Assembly (NCBI GenBank): GCA_029718625.1
Contig: CM056379.1
Coordinates: 55,759,579-55,823,578, forward strand
DNA: 64,000 nt
Direction of reading: 5' to 3'
From: Synaphobranchus kaupii
Taxonomy: Eukaryota > Chordata > Actinopteri > Anguilliformes > Synaphobranchidae
Position 1 is the stretch's first letter; each line of letters starts with the position of its first letter. The notes below the pieces were generated by a model. That model ran no database searches and was not told where the DNA came from. It was given only the letters and a program-made list of their open reading frames with translations. Shown here piece after piece: positions 23,880 through 40,815 of this stretch. The translations under genes and the position numbers were made by a program.

Positions 23880-24172
23880 GCTGAATTGGACACAGCCCTA
23901 CTTTTTGCAATAAGTGTCATGGGATCTTTAATGAGCAGAGTGAGTCAGGACCTCGGTTTTTAACGTCTCATCCAAAAGGTAGCATAGTGTCCCCATCACT
24001 GCACCGGGGCATTGGGGTTTACTTTGACCAGAGGGAAAACTATGCCCGCTACTGGCCCACCAACACCACATTAGTTTTCCCAGGAGTCTCCCATCCAAGT
24101 ACTAATCAAGCCCACACCTGCTTAGTTTCACCATTCAGCAGGAGCAGATTGCATGGTGGTATGGCAGCTGGC
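23880..24172 (-). mobile_element. 5S rRNA-derived SINE (SINE3-like)
   Basis: On the minus strand the first 95 bp (24172 down to about 24077) align with 5S ribosomal RNA. Shared words include GCCATACCACC-like text, AAACTAAGCAGG, and TTAGTACTTGGATGGGAGAC, the internal control region of 5S genes. Several substitutions and a different middle show it is not a functional 5S gene. The sequence continues into an unrelated tail (TAAAGATCCCATGACAC-type text), the structure of 5S-headed SINEs known from fish. The tail boundary is uncertain. Confidence 0.65.
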
Positions 24173-24283
24173 AATTTGAGTAAGTTGTATTTGAGAAAAA
24201 GAAACAATATTTGTATGCAAATATCTGCAAATATAAAAAGTCATTTAATTTCCAAGGTTATTAGCTATGATAGACAAGATATG

Positions 24284-25834
24284 AGGCCCTATCACCCGGC
24301 GCAAAGCGGCGCTAACCCAAACGCAAGTGTCTTTGCTATCTTACACCCGGCGTTAGGTTCATTATAACGCCTAAGGCTACGTCCTTTAACTAGCATGTAT
24401 TCTTGCGCCCATTACAAGTGAACTGGGCGTGTTGGTCTTAAGATGAGGAGTGGCCAGGATTCCTTTTGGCGTATTGCTATCTTGAGCCAGCAGAAAGCGC
24501 TTGCGCTAGAACCAACACAAACCTGGTCTAAAGTCATGTCGCAGTTGTTTACAGGTTATTTTAACGGCGCATATAAGTGCGTCTACATAGGCGTGTGCAC
24601 AACGCGCGTACCCTCCTGTCTGTTACACACAGGGGCGGGCACAAGCATGACTAAAATATCTAGATCACAATGTGAAATATTATTATTGTGTAGGCTAGGC
24701 TATATCAAAAATGCATAATAATAAAAGGTTCCATAGGTCCACATACCTTTCCCTCGGCGAAGGGAAACGATGCCACATTACATTGCTCTCAGTCCACTCC
24801 ATCAACATCCAGGCGATGTGCGATGGTACGGGACAATGGCTATCCATTAAAAAGGAGCTGATAACACCTATATCAAGCCTAATGCGCGAATTGTCATTTA
24901 CACCTAATGCGTGAATTATCATTCAACGGAAAACTCGCGGACTGCAATAGACGGACTTTTGAGTTCTGAAAATGCGCTTCAGACGTCATTACAATACAGC
25001 TCTGTTTATCTAGGAATACAGCCTGTAAGTAAATAGAATGGTTTGTGACTGAAAAAAGTTCAAAACCTTGTCCAGTGAATATTGCTTTTATTGTTTTTCA
25101 AATAGCCTAGGCTACAGCGGATTCGCTGTGCATACATAAGGTTTTTTCGATAGCCTATGGTTAAAAAACAGAGATAAATGTCATCATGTTAACTGAATTG
25201 TAACCTTAGCTATTCTTCGTCCTTCATATTTTTTAAATTACAGTGACAAGGTTTCCATACCCTCGGCTTATTAAAACCTCGCTGATTTCACCTGTTATTC
25301 CATAACTGAACAAAATATTTTAAAGAGAACTAAGCGGCTAATTAGAAACGATTGCAGCACGTTACAAAATCAATTTACAATTCATTTTAATGCCATTATC
25401 TGCATGTGCGCTTTACAGGAGCAGGTTTGTTTCCCCTGCTTTAAATCGCACTTTTCACGGTCTTCCTGGGAAAGTGGATCGTTTTAAAGCATTACGCTAC
25501 CAGTAAAATAGGTTGGTCACATTTCCATAAGCAGGACATTATAAAATAAGGGAAAATATGCCGAACCTATGGGTTGCCAACCTGACAGATTTATTGTATT
25601 TAGTGTCATCATTAAGGCAAAATAACGTTATTTATGTTATTAATCAAAATTAGAATTCAGGTAGCCTAATGAACTTCTGATGAAGCTTGAACATGAGTTC
25701 ATTGCATAATCAAACGAAATTCGTGAAACAAGCAGGCTAATTTGGCGTTTTCTAAGCTGAGACGGAAGCAAGTGGACTTGGACACGCCCTAAATGGACTT
25801 AGACTAAGCGCCAAGATCGCCAAGATAGGGCCCC
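24284..25834 (+). mobile_element. Left copy of an inverted DNA-transposon pair
   Basis: The unit begins GGCCCTATCACCCGGCGCAA and ends with the inverted match CAAGATAGGGCC, so it carries its own terminal inverted repeats. From about 24700 to 25890 its sequence is repeated in reverse complement in the right arm at 25835-29076. Compared with the right arm it lacks about 380 bp near its 3' end. End words of this kind occur on non-autonomous hAT-like elements of fish, but the superfamily is inferred. There is no transposase frame. Confidence 0.6.
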
Positions 25835-28800
25835 CATGGCCCATGATCTTGGAGTAAAGTCCATTTTGGGCGTGTCCAAGTCCACTTTTGCTATTTTAAC
25901 GGCGTGTTTTTTTGGCGCTAAGCACGACGCAAGGTGCAACTGGGCTGAACCTAGTCGCTTCATTAATTATAGGTGTGTCTTGGGCGTGACATGCAATAAA
26001 CCAATCAAAATGTCATATCCCATTCCCTTTAAAAGCCTGCTTTTCCACCTTGGTGGATTGCTTGATGGCGAAACAGACATGCTTGTGCGTGTTTAGTGTG
26101 ATCAAGGAATAGGCTAAATGGAGTATGATCAATATTATTCGGATTAACCATTAGCCTATGAGTTCCCGGTAATTCCAGACAGGGCTGTTATTTTACAAAA
26201 TATATGCTGTTAAATTTCGTTAAAAGGACCTGCAACAGCTGAGAATAAGCTATCAATGGCTTCCTTCTCACCTTAGAAAACGCCAAATTAGCCTGCTTGT
26301 TTAACGAATTTCGTTTGATTATGCAATGAACTCATGTTCAAGCTTCATCCGAAGTTCATTAGGCTACCTGCATTCTAATTTTGATTAATAACATAACTAA
26401 CGTTATTTTGCCTTAATGATGACACTAAATACAACAAATCTGTCAGGTTGGCAACCCATAGGTTCAGCATATTTTCCCTTGTTTTATAATGTCCTGCTTA
26501 TGGAAATGTGACCAACCTGTTTAACTGGTAGCGTAATACTTTAAAACTATTCACTTTCCCAGGTAGACCGTGAAAAGTGCGATGTACAGCAGGGGAAACA
26601 GATCTGTTCATGTAAAGCGAACATGCAGATAATGGAATTAAAATTAATTGTGTAACGTGCTGCAAATTTAGTTTCTAATTAGACGCTTAGTTCTCTTTAA
26701 AATCTTTTGTTCAAGTTATGGAATTACAGGTGAAATCAGCGGGGTTTTAATAAGCTGAGGATATGGAAACCTTGTCACTGTAATTTAAAAAAACATGAAG
26801 GACGAAGAATAGCTAAGGTTAGCCTACAATTCAGTTAACTTGATGACATGTATCTCCGTTTTTTAACCATAGTCTATCTATATCTATCTTCCTTCCATAT
26901 CTGTCCTCCATTATTAACACCTCCCTAATCTGTGGCCATGTTCCTGCTGCCTTTAAAACTGCCCGTGTAACCCCACTCCTTAAAAAACCTAGCTTAGATC
27001 CCGCTGATGTCAGGAACTACCGTCCGGTATCTCTCTTGCCCTTCCTGTCCAAAACACTTGAACGTGCTGTCCTTAACCAACTGTCTGCTTTTCTCCACCA
27101 GAACAACCTGCTTGACCCGCATCAGTCTGGCTTCAGAACCGGCCATTCGACTGAAACTGCTCTCCTGGCTGTGACTGAGGCACTCGCCACTGCTAGAGCC
27201 TCCTCCCTCTCCTCTGTTCTGATTCTCCTTGACCTGTCTGCGGCATTCGACACGGTCAATCACAAGCTCCTGATCTCCACACTCGCTGAGATGGGCATTT
27301 CAGGAACTGCCCTGTCTTGGTTTGTATCGTATCTCACTGATAGATCCTACCAAGTCTCCTGGAAGGGTTCCGTCTCTGCTCCCCGTCCCCTGTCTACAGG
27401 AGTCCCGCAGGGATCTGTACTGGGTCCTCTGCTGTTCTCTATGTATACTAAGTCTCTTGGCTCAGTAATACATTCACATGGCTTCTCATACCATAGCTAT
27501 GCTGACGACACTCAACTCTTCCTCTCTTTCCCTCCCTCCACCCCACAGGTTAAGGAGAGGATATCTGCTTGTCTGACTGACATCTCGGAGTGGATGGCTA
27601 CCCATCACCTGAAGCTCAACCTTGACAAGACAGAGCTCCTCTTCATGCCGTACAAGACCTCCCCACTACATGACCTCTCCATCACCGTTGATGGGACCGT
27701 GGTGGCTGCCTCCCGCTCTGCAAGGAACCTGGGGGTGGTCCTGGACGACCGGCTGGACTTCAAAGAGCACATCAGGGCGACGGCACGGTCCTGCAGGTTC
27801 CTCCTGTACAACATCAGGAGGATTCGACCGTACCTGACCACCTACTCCACCCAGCTTCTTGTCCAGACCATGGTCACCTCACGCCTGGACTACTGCAACT
27901 CCCTGCTCGCAAGCCTGCCGGCCTGCGCCATTCTGCCTCTTCAACTGATCCAGAATGCAGCTGCCCGGCTTGTGTTCAACCTCCCGAAATTTTCCCACGT
28001 AACCCCCCTGCTGAGGTCTCTCCACTGGCTGCCAGTTGCAGCCAGGATCAGGTTCAAAGTTCTGACCCTGGCCTACACTGCAGCCAATAGGACAGGCCCC
28101 GCCTACCTGCAGGACTTAATCCAGAACTATGTTCCTGCTCGACCACTTCGCTCTTCTACAGCAGGGCGACTGGCACTTCCCCCCCTCCGTGTCAAAGGCT
28201 CTCGCTTGTCCCGACTGCGGAGTTTTTCCACATTAGCTCCTCAGTGGTGGAATGAACTTCCCATTCCCCTACGTTCTACTCCAACCCTGCCTGCATTCCG
28301 TCGAGGCCTGAAGACACACCTCTTCAGACTCCACCTTGACTGATACCCTCACCTAGGAATATCAGTTCCCTGTTCCCTGTGTTTTCCTGTCTGTTTATTA
28401 TAGTTTACAATAGTATTTGGAATGGTAGTGTGGTGTTGCTGATTTTCCCACAGCTTACTGTGAACTACAGTCGACGCTCATTGCTAGGGATAGCTGCTAC
28501 ATTATGTGAAGGATGTGCTTTGCCCTGTCTGTTCTGTAGTGATCTTGATAATGTCTCTGTACGCACTTACTGTACGTCGCTTTGGATAAAAGCGTCTGCT
28601 AAATAAATGTAATGTAATGTAATGTATCTAAAAAACATTATGCACAGCGAGTCCGCTGTAGCCTAGGCTATTTGAAAAACAATAAAAGCAATAGCCTATT
28701 CACTGGACAAGGTTTTGAACTTTTTTCAGTCACAAATCATTCTATTTACTTACAGGCTGTATTCCTAGATAAACAGAGCTGTATTGTAATGACATCTGAA

Positions 28801-29076
28801 GCGCATTTTCAGAACGCAAATGTCCGTCTATTGCAGTAGCTACGCGGGTTTTCCATTGAATGACAATTCACGCATTAGGTGCAAATGACAATTCGCGCAT
28901 TAGGCTTGATATAGGTGTTATCAGCTCCTTTTTAATGGATAGCCATTGTCCCGTACCATCGCACATCGCCTGGATGTTGATGGAGTGGGCTGAGAGCAAT
29001 GTAATGTGGCATTGTTTCCCTTCGCTGAGGGAAAGGTAGACCTATGGAACCGTTTATTATTATGCATTTTTGATAT
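25835..29076 (-). mobile_element. Right, inverted copy of the DNA-transposon pair
   Basis: This arm is the reverse complement of the left copy. Examples: 26400-26640 mirrors 25390-25630, and 28790-29076 mirrors 24703-24965. It stops at GATATA (29076), so it lacks the outer 420 bp of the left copy. It retains about 380 bp (25890-26265) that the left copy has lost. It was later split by the LINE at 26884-28625. The two arms are close in sequence, so the DNA could form a very large hairpin. Confidence 0.7.
26884..28625 (+). mobile_element. L2-clade LINE, 5'-truncated, open RT frame
   Basis: A continuous frame runs from about 26893 to the stop at 28341-28343 (about 480 codons). It shows the reverse-transcriptase signature: a FKTARVTPLLKKP lead-in, LSAAFDTVNH with the first catalytic Asp, STGVPQGSVLGPLLF, and the YADD catalytic box. 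A C-terminal HWLPVAARIRFK region typical of L2/CR1 elements follows. The 3' UTR ends in the conserved GGATAAAAGCGTCTGCTAAA stretch and ATGTA repeats. The endonuclease half is missing, the usual 5' truncation of LINE insertion. TATCT-like bases flank both sides. The undamaged frame suggests recent arrival. Confidence 0.88.
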
Positions 29077-29703
29077 ACACTAAAAAAAACACTAAAATCA
29101 CACATTACGACTAAACACGACTGAGATTGGACTATAAAGGTAACTTCTCAATTTGACTGGGGACCCCTGTCCACAACAGAGTAATCGGAATAACCCCTCA
29201 TTAGCCTACATATGAGAAGATAACATTCAGTAATCATCCATCTTTTACGTATCTTTAACATATTTAGTATTTTCTCAGTCAAATATATGAAATATGCTTG
29301 GCTAAATCTTGGAACAGGATTCAAAAGCCATCAGTCGAGATTCCAACCCGATTACTCTTCTGTGCTGTGACTTTTACAATACTGCCGACTTGCGGCAGAA
29401 ATGGGTATTTTAAACGAAAGACAAAATTTCCCATAATTCAACGCACGCAGACGTCATTTTGGAATGTACTATTAGAATTATGCATAGCGAGATAATATAT
29501 TTAGCGTTTACATTTTCTGTAGCATAACTTATTTTAAAATTTACATTGTACTACAAAACAAAACAATGTATTTTGAATATAAATAATGTATACTAAGTGA
29601 TTCTGTTATTTGGATATAAATGCATTTAGGACCACTCCTGTATCATTGTAGAAGATGGAACCTCCTCTTCGTAATAATGGTAGTTTCCTTCCCGGCCCTT
29701 GAT
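29077..29703. other. rpl19 upstream region
   Basis: AT-rich DNA between the transposon pair and the rpl19 transcription start. No TATA box was identified; ribosomal-protein promoters usually lack a canonical one. Confidence 0.4.
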
Positions 29704-29717
29704 CTTTCCTTTTTCTC
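29704..29717 (+). promoter_or_regulatory. TOP-like pyrimidine tract of rpl19
   Basis: CTTTCCTTTTTCTC lies about 15-28 bp upstream of the ATG. Ribosomal-protein mRNAs begin with C followed by 4-15 pyrimidines (5' TOP), which couples their translation to mTOR signalling. The exact start base is inferred. Confidence 0.6.
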
Positions 29718-29731
29718 ATTCTGCAGCAGCC

Positions 29732-34637
<4,906 letters not shown>

Positions 34638-34667
34638 GCAGATTTCCCCAGCCCATTTTTCAGTGCT

Positions 34668-34673
34668 AATAAA
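34668..34673 (+). other. rpl19 polyadenylation signal
   Basis: AATAAA lies 31 bp after the stop codon, giving a very short 3' UTR, as is usual for ribosomal-protein genes. Confidence 0.85.
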
Positions 34674-34689
34674 ATGTACAGAAAGACAT

Positions 34690-35174
34690 GGCGCTTGCTT
34701 CCCTGAGTCTTGCTTTTACTTTCCGGCTTGGTTCACGTAATCGGTGTCATTTTCATTTTTAGGAAGGAGTTGTTAGTTATTTTTTATATTGGCAAAGAAT
34801 ATTGGTTGATTTTTATTGAGCGACCTTTCAAAAAATCTGAATTTCTTTCCTTGTTGCTACTATTTTCCATTCCTTGCACCTTGATAGTTCAGTGAAGTCG
34901 CACCAGTATTGTTTTCCTTAAATCTTTTAATGAATCTGGTGTTGCTTCACAATTGGTACAATTTGTTCAGTGAAGTAGCAGTTGGAGCAATATGTGTGCT
35001 TTTATCTTTTAGTATAACCTATCCAGAATGACAGTTCTGTGATGAGTAAAATTAGAGATGTTTGATATATTCTATTAAAAGATCATTAAAGCAAATGCCA
35101 GTGTGTGAATAGTGTAGTGCCAGTGCTGTGAAGATTGATGTGAACTTTGTCGCCACCCTGTGGCGGCACTTGTA
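34690..35174. other. Unassigned sequence downstream of rpl19
   Basis: AT-rich DNA with no recognised exon or element. Confidence 0.45.
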
Positions 35175-35182
35175 CTCTAGGC

Positions 35183-35932
35183 CAGTGGTTCCCAAACTCG
35201 GTCCTCTGGGACCACTGTGTATGCTGGTTTTCGTTCCAACCACAATTGCAATCCCGGAATTTTAACAAGCTGTCAATTGTTCTTAATTAGGTGTTTGTCA
35301 TATTTAGAGGGATTATTTACCTTCTTAAGCCACATTATGTTAACAATAGCTATGCATGTCATGAATAATAAAAGTCCAATATTCTCATTGTTTATTGTGC
35401 TATATTGCAAATAATTACAAAAAGAGGGGCAAAAAATTTTTTTTTTAACTGATTAAAATTAAAGACAGGTGAATCAATATGCTCCTAATTGGTGAAATTG
35501 TGGACACATGGCCACTAAAACGAACCATTTGATAAATAATGAAGACAGAATGATAACGAGCCAAACCTGCATTGTGTTAATACATTTAAGAAACAAATGA
35601 TGAGGGAACTTAAAAACACACGTGTTCAACTACCTAATTAGGAGCCAATTGATTCACCCCAGTCTTTAATTCGATCAGTTAACAAAAATTTTTACCTATT
35701 TGCAATATAGCCCAATAAGCACAGTAGGAACGCGGGAATTTTATTCTTCATGGCATGCTTAGCTATTTCTGACGATGTGGCATAAGAGGGTAAATAGGCT
35801 AATCCATCTAAACATGAAAAGCAACTAATTAAGAAAAATTAACAGCTTGTTAGAATTTTGGGATTGCAATAGTGGTTGGAACGAAAACCAGCATACACAG
35901 TGGTCCCCGAGGACCGAGTTTGGGAACCCCTG
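35183..35932. mobile_element. hAT-like foldback MITE, copy 1 of a tandem pair
   Basis: The unit starts CAGTGGTTCCCAAACTCGG and ends with its inverted complement. The two arms match over much of the 750-bp length, so it is close to a full palindrome. CTCTAGGC borders it on both sides (35175-35182 and 35933-35940), an 8-bp target duplication. The end sequence and duplication length are typical of hAT (Charlie-type) elements. No transposase is encoded. Confidence 0.85.
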
Positions 35933-35940
35933 CTCTAGGC

Positions 35941-36684
35941 CAGGGGTTCTCAATCCTGGTCCTGGGGGACCCCTGTGTATGCTGGTTTTCGTTGCAACCG
36001 CAGTTGCAATCCCAGAATTTTAACAAGCTGTTAATTTTTTCTTAATTAGGTGCTTTTCATGTTTGGAGGAATTATTCGCCCACTTAAGACACATTATGTC
36101 AGAAATAGCTATGCATGCCATGTAGAACAAACTCCCCATGTTCACATTGTGCTTATTGTGCTATATTGCAACAATTACATAAGAAAAGGTTACAAAATAA
36201 TGTATTTTCACTCAAATGAAAGAGTGAAGTGAATCAATAGGCTCCTAATTAGGTTGTTGAACACATGTGTTTAACTCAATTTTTTCTTTAAGCTTAAGAC
36301 AATGCAGGTTTGGCTCGTTATCATTTGCTTTGTGTTTGAATTCTTCATTATCTACGAAATGGTTAATTTTAGTGGCCATGTGTCCACACTTTCACCAATT
36401 AGGAGCCTATTGATTCAAATCAGTCTTTAAATGGATCTGTTAAATAATTTTCTTATCTTTTTTAAATAATATAGCACAATGTGAACATGGGGTGTTTATT
36501 CTACATGGCATCCATAGCTATCTCTGATATAATGTGGCTTAAGAGGGTGAATAATTCCTCCAAACATGACAAGCACCTAATTAAGAAAAATTAACAGCTT
36601 GTTAAAATTCTGGGATTGCAACTGCGGTTGCAACGAAAGCCAGCATACACAGGGGTCCCCCAGGACCAGGATTGAGAACCCCTG
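35941..36684. mobile_element. hAT-like foldback MITE, copy 2 of a tandem pair
   Basis: The unit starts CAGGGGTTCTCAATCCTGG and ends with its complement. Its interior resembles copy 1 (for example GTGTATGCTGGTTTTCGTT in both). The same CTCTAGGC borders it at 35933-35940 and 36685-36692. The two copies therefore stand head to tail, separated by one shared 8-bp duplication. Confidence 0.85.
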
Positions 36685-36692
36685 CTCTAGGC

Positions 36693-39600
36693 TATTCGAA
36701 GGCTGGGGCTGTGTTCGGATCCAAAATGTATCCTTTCTTCCTGTCGTTCCCTTGCCTTGCTTCAAGGGGGGAATCCCCAAAATGCCAGGATGAAATATGG
36801 CAGTCACACCAAGTGTGATTCGGATCCAATTTAAGAAAGGGGAGGGAGTAATTATATTCCCTCGCTCCCTCGTTTATCCTCCCTTCCACCTAGGGTATAG
36901 AATGCAAGCGTCCAGCAAGAAGGGAATCCCACAATTCAATGCTCCGCATTGAAAGTGGACGGTCACTACAGAACTATGTGGCAGTCACATTTAAACACAT
37001 TTAAACTGGTATCGCACTGCGAGGACGGTTCGGTTCCGTTTTTGTTTTCTCATCAATCCTTGCAGAGCACCTTTTGCTTGCTCCACATAGCAAATTGCAT
37101 CACACGATGGCTCCCTCAAGGGAAGACTGCAAGTGAAGGGAGCGTGTTAAATTGGGTTCGAACGCAGTCCGGGTTTAAATTCTTTCGCATGGATTTCCTT
37201 GATTCATTTTAAGCCCATTACAAGGAATGGGTACGTGAGGAAACCTTTCCTAAGAATTTGGACGTCCCCTCCAGTATCATTTTGTGGCGTCATTGCTGAG
37301 ATAATTTCATAACATTGTAAATTGGAACAATTTTCAGAACTTTGTAACTCCATTATATTTTGACCAGCCTTTAATTATAAATGGCACTTTGTTACAATTT
37401 CATGTAAGTAATATTAAAAAGTGCCATCACTAATGAAGTTTGATTTGTTGATTTAATAGCATTAAGGGCTTTTAACTTATTTGCTATTGGCCTTTCTGCT
37501 ATTTGTTTCTTATATTTCTACATACAGTACAGCTCTTTGTGATCAGCAGTGATAGTGATTTCCTTTTACAACATGACAATTAGTTCTTTTTCTCCTTTTA
37601 CTGATACAAAGGGCCACCAGTTTTGTCTTTTTTGACCTGCTGGGATTTAAACCTACGTCAAGTTTCCCCTGTAGGTGGAAAGGCACTGTCTAGGTACTAA
37701 TTATACAAGTGAGTGGCTAATTATGTTTATAAAAACAATTAGTTGACCTCAGACCTCATAGTGAAAAGGATGGCAAGCAAACATGGAATGTTAAAAGCGC
37801 ACATACAAAAAAATATCTGAACAAACAAGTGCGACATTGTTTGCCTGATGCACTGCACACAGGCAGATTTAATTTATTTTTCACAGCTAGTAATTTAACC
37901 ATAAATCATGCAAAAAAGGTAATTGAGGGGCAATTAAAAACAAATGGATAAACACAGTGGACTCATTTGTCAATGGGAAAAGACAGCTTTGAGTGGCAGC
38001 TGGATGTAATTTAAGATTTGCAGAAAATGAAAATATTCCTCCGGAGAAAGCATTTTTAAATATACAGTGGGGCAGTTTTATTAGCTAGATGGCATTGCCA
38101 GAAATATGTTCCATGGACAGCTGCTTCTGGACATAATGGCCATTTTGGAGCCACCAAGAGAAGCCTTTTTTTCATAGTGGAGAACCTGTGGAAAAAGTAC
38201 TGTGGAAAATTCCAGGTCACCACACTGAAAGCCAATGACGAGTAACATTTGCAAACAATACGCTCCTCAGAATGAAAATGCAAATGGAACTCAGGTCCCA
38301 ACAAACAAGAAAAACAAGTTCTATGGTTATATGCATCCTCATCGTTCATACAAATATTAGAAAGGGGAGGGTAAGAATGCCTGTTGCTATACCAGAAGGC
38401 AGTGAAGTTATGTCTTCAAACTAAATTATTTAAGACTGGAATTACCCAAAAATTCTAAAATGTATTTTTGCACAAATGCTGACAAAATGAGAATAATGCC
38501 AGATAATTGGGTCAGTGAGCTCACTGACACCCCGGCAAACGTAAGCTAGCAGCCTGCAGCTGGACTCGACTTGAACGTGCCTTCCAACCAGTCTGCCTGA
38601 GCTCAGCACTGAGATGAAGCAGTGACATGAAATGAACTCTATTTGAACCCATAGCCTTCCTCCTCCTGTGGTGTGTGACAGCTGCCACCTTTTTCTAACT
38701 GGCCACCTGTTCCTTGGTGAGACAGTGGCAAGTGGTTACTGCATCTGCAGCCTGGCCCATATCACAAAGCGTGCTCGTTATTGAGGCTGACACAGTCTCA
38801 ATCTCACAATAACACTGTCCCGTGCAGGATTTGAGCCCTTAACTTTCTGGTCCAGGTTAATAACCACAATCCCGTGCTGTAAAACAAAAGGTACAAGAGA
38901 TGTGTATACCTTATAGAAAAACATGAAACATTACACACATTTTAAAAGGTAGTTTTGATAATGTATTAATATTTATTCTTACTTAGTCCATGCAAAGAAT
39001 TAAGTCAAAGTGTTCAAAAATGACCCATGTTGTAGAGCAAGTCTTTGTGATTACAATGAGACTGATATTGTTTTTACAGTTTACAGTTGTCAAACTAGGT
39101 CTCGAATGTAGAGGTGGGTAGGCCAAAAATGTAATCTAATTTTCTTAATGATGATTTGTGTTTTTTTCCTCAAAAGTATTACAATGGTCATTACCCCAAG
39201 GTTACATTATGGATGTTAAATATCAGAAAGATCTGAGAGGTCAAGGTAAAAAGGATCCATCTCCACCCGGAATGACCCAGATAGGGATGTGACCAGTCTG
39301 TGTGTCGCTGCCAAGCTGCTGCTGTCGGCAGTTCATACGCATTAGTATATAATTGTGGACTGACTTGTTTTGAACATTTTCATATAATGCCTATGAGGCA
39401 ACAGTCCATAACCATTTTTGTGGGAGTTTCCCAGAAAAAAATCACTTCAGGTAGTTTAATTTGATTATCTGAGTAGTTTTTATTTTGGGAGATATAATTG
39501 CCTGGAAGCCCTCTTCTCTTACAGGAACCTAATTTATATTATGTCATTGCTCATGTGGTGATTGAGGGTATGGCACATACCTGTTAATTAGCACTAATTA

Positions 39601-40404
39601 GCCAAACAATCCACAGGTGTGAGTGGAGGAGTAAATGGGCGTCCGGGAGTGGTTTTAACCTTTTGTCTGAGTCTCATGGAGTTGTTGCGATTAATTTGCT
39701 GTTGCTGCCGGGGCTTGGGCGAGTGGGTTTTTCCTGTTCTATATAGGCTAGTCTTGAGGAATCTTCTTAGAACGGGAGATTGACGCTAGCTGGGCTGTAA
39801 TCCACGTGTCCCTGAATCTGGAGTGAACCAGTGCAGGCTGGTGTTCAATGAACGCCGGTTGCAAAGTGTCGGTATCAGCCACTGTTTCCTAGAGGGAATT
39901 TATGCTAAAAAACTGTTTTTTTCGTGTCCAAGTGTTTTGGTTAGCTAACATTGTGAGCGCCGCCAGACGCCAGCGTGCTTATTGCCAGTGCTGGGCCGCC
40001 GGTGCAGTATATTCCTGAATATTAATTGTAAACGCGAACACTCCTTGTGTAAAAGTGACCGTACAAATTGATTTAGTCTTATCCAAGCCTAGGGTTTTTT
40101 TCCAGCGTCGCCCTGTCCTTTGGGGATACTGGGTGCTCTTCCGCGCTTGCCTGATTCTCTGCTGCGAGGTGTTGGTGAGAGGGAATTTTCCCACGAGGTG
40201 TGGTAGCGATTAATGTTTTTTGCACTTGTATAGCCTACATTTAATTGCCGTGGTTGTGGAACCTGCATGCTGTTGTATTGGCGGTGGTTTGCTGTGCATG
40301 TTTCCCTGTCCTCTTTTTCCACGTCACTGTTCCCTCTGCAGGCGTCTATGGCAAGCCAAATGAGGATTTATTCCATATCCTTGATATCCAATTTACGGTT
40401 TCCC
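36693..40404. other. Mostly unassigned sequence, one weak MITE
   Basis: No exon was recognised. At about 36708-37165 the words GCTGTGTTCGGATCCAA and, inverted, CTGCGTTCGAACCCAA could be the ends of a 450-bp foldback element. A GC-richer part (39620-40060) contains a TATATAGG word and might be a decayed LTR, but no partner LTR was found. Confidence 0.35.
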
Positions 40405-40815
40405 ACTAGTTGCCCGTTTTTCACAACGTGTTCGACATTTTGTCTTACTAGTTCAACGAAACCGTTTTGATATCAAAGATGGGCACTAGTTGCTAGACTA
40501 GTTGCACTTTTATTCTACACGTTACACCAGAACCTTACTAGTTGCACCACAGTGCCGACTAGTGGCACCACAGCCACAACTAGTCAGCCTTTGAACCCAC
40601 TAGTGGCCTTTTAAGCCTAACGTGTTGCAATTAAAGCAGCACTAGTTAACTAGTGGTGGCAACAGTGTAACATGTTAACTAGTTAAGTTGCATAGTCCGT
40701 ATTTTCGCCTAACTAGTTACATACACTTCTCTTCACTAGTTAACTAGTAAAGCCAACGTGTCCACTAGTTAACTAGTTACGTTTTTAGCCCATCCACTAG
40801 TAAACTAGTTGTAGC
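40405..40815. repeat. Dense cluster of ACTAGT hexamers (18 copies)
   Basis: Eighteen ACTAGT palindromes occur in 411 bp. About five are doubled as ACTAGTTAACTAGT or a one-step variant, with spacers of 7-40 bp that are not themselves repeated. CACGTG-like half words (AACGTGTT, ACACGTTAC) are interspersed. The hexamer would be expected by chance about once in 4 kb. The spacer diversity argues against simple satellite expansion and suggests an array of protein-binding sites, such as subterminal repeats of a DNA transposon. A second cluster lies at 42853-42975. Confidence 0.8.

Noticed and set aside
24077..24172. Functional 5S rRNA gene
   Set aside because: Although the internal control region is recognisable, there are many substitutions in the middle, and the sequence runs on into a SINE-like tail rather than a T-run terminator.
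38500..38900. tRNA-derived SINE
   Set aside because: A few tRNA-like words (GATTTGAGCC near 38828) were seen, but no second copy, tail or paired box A could be identified.
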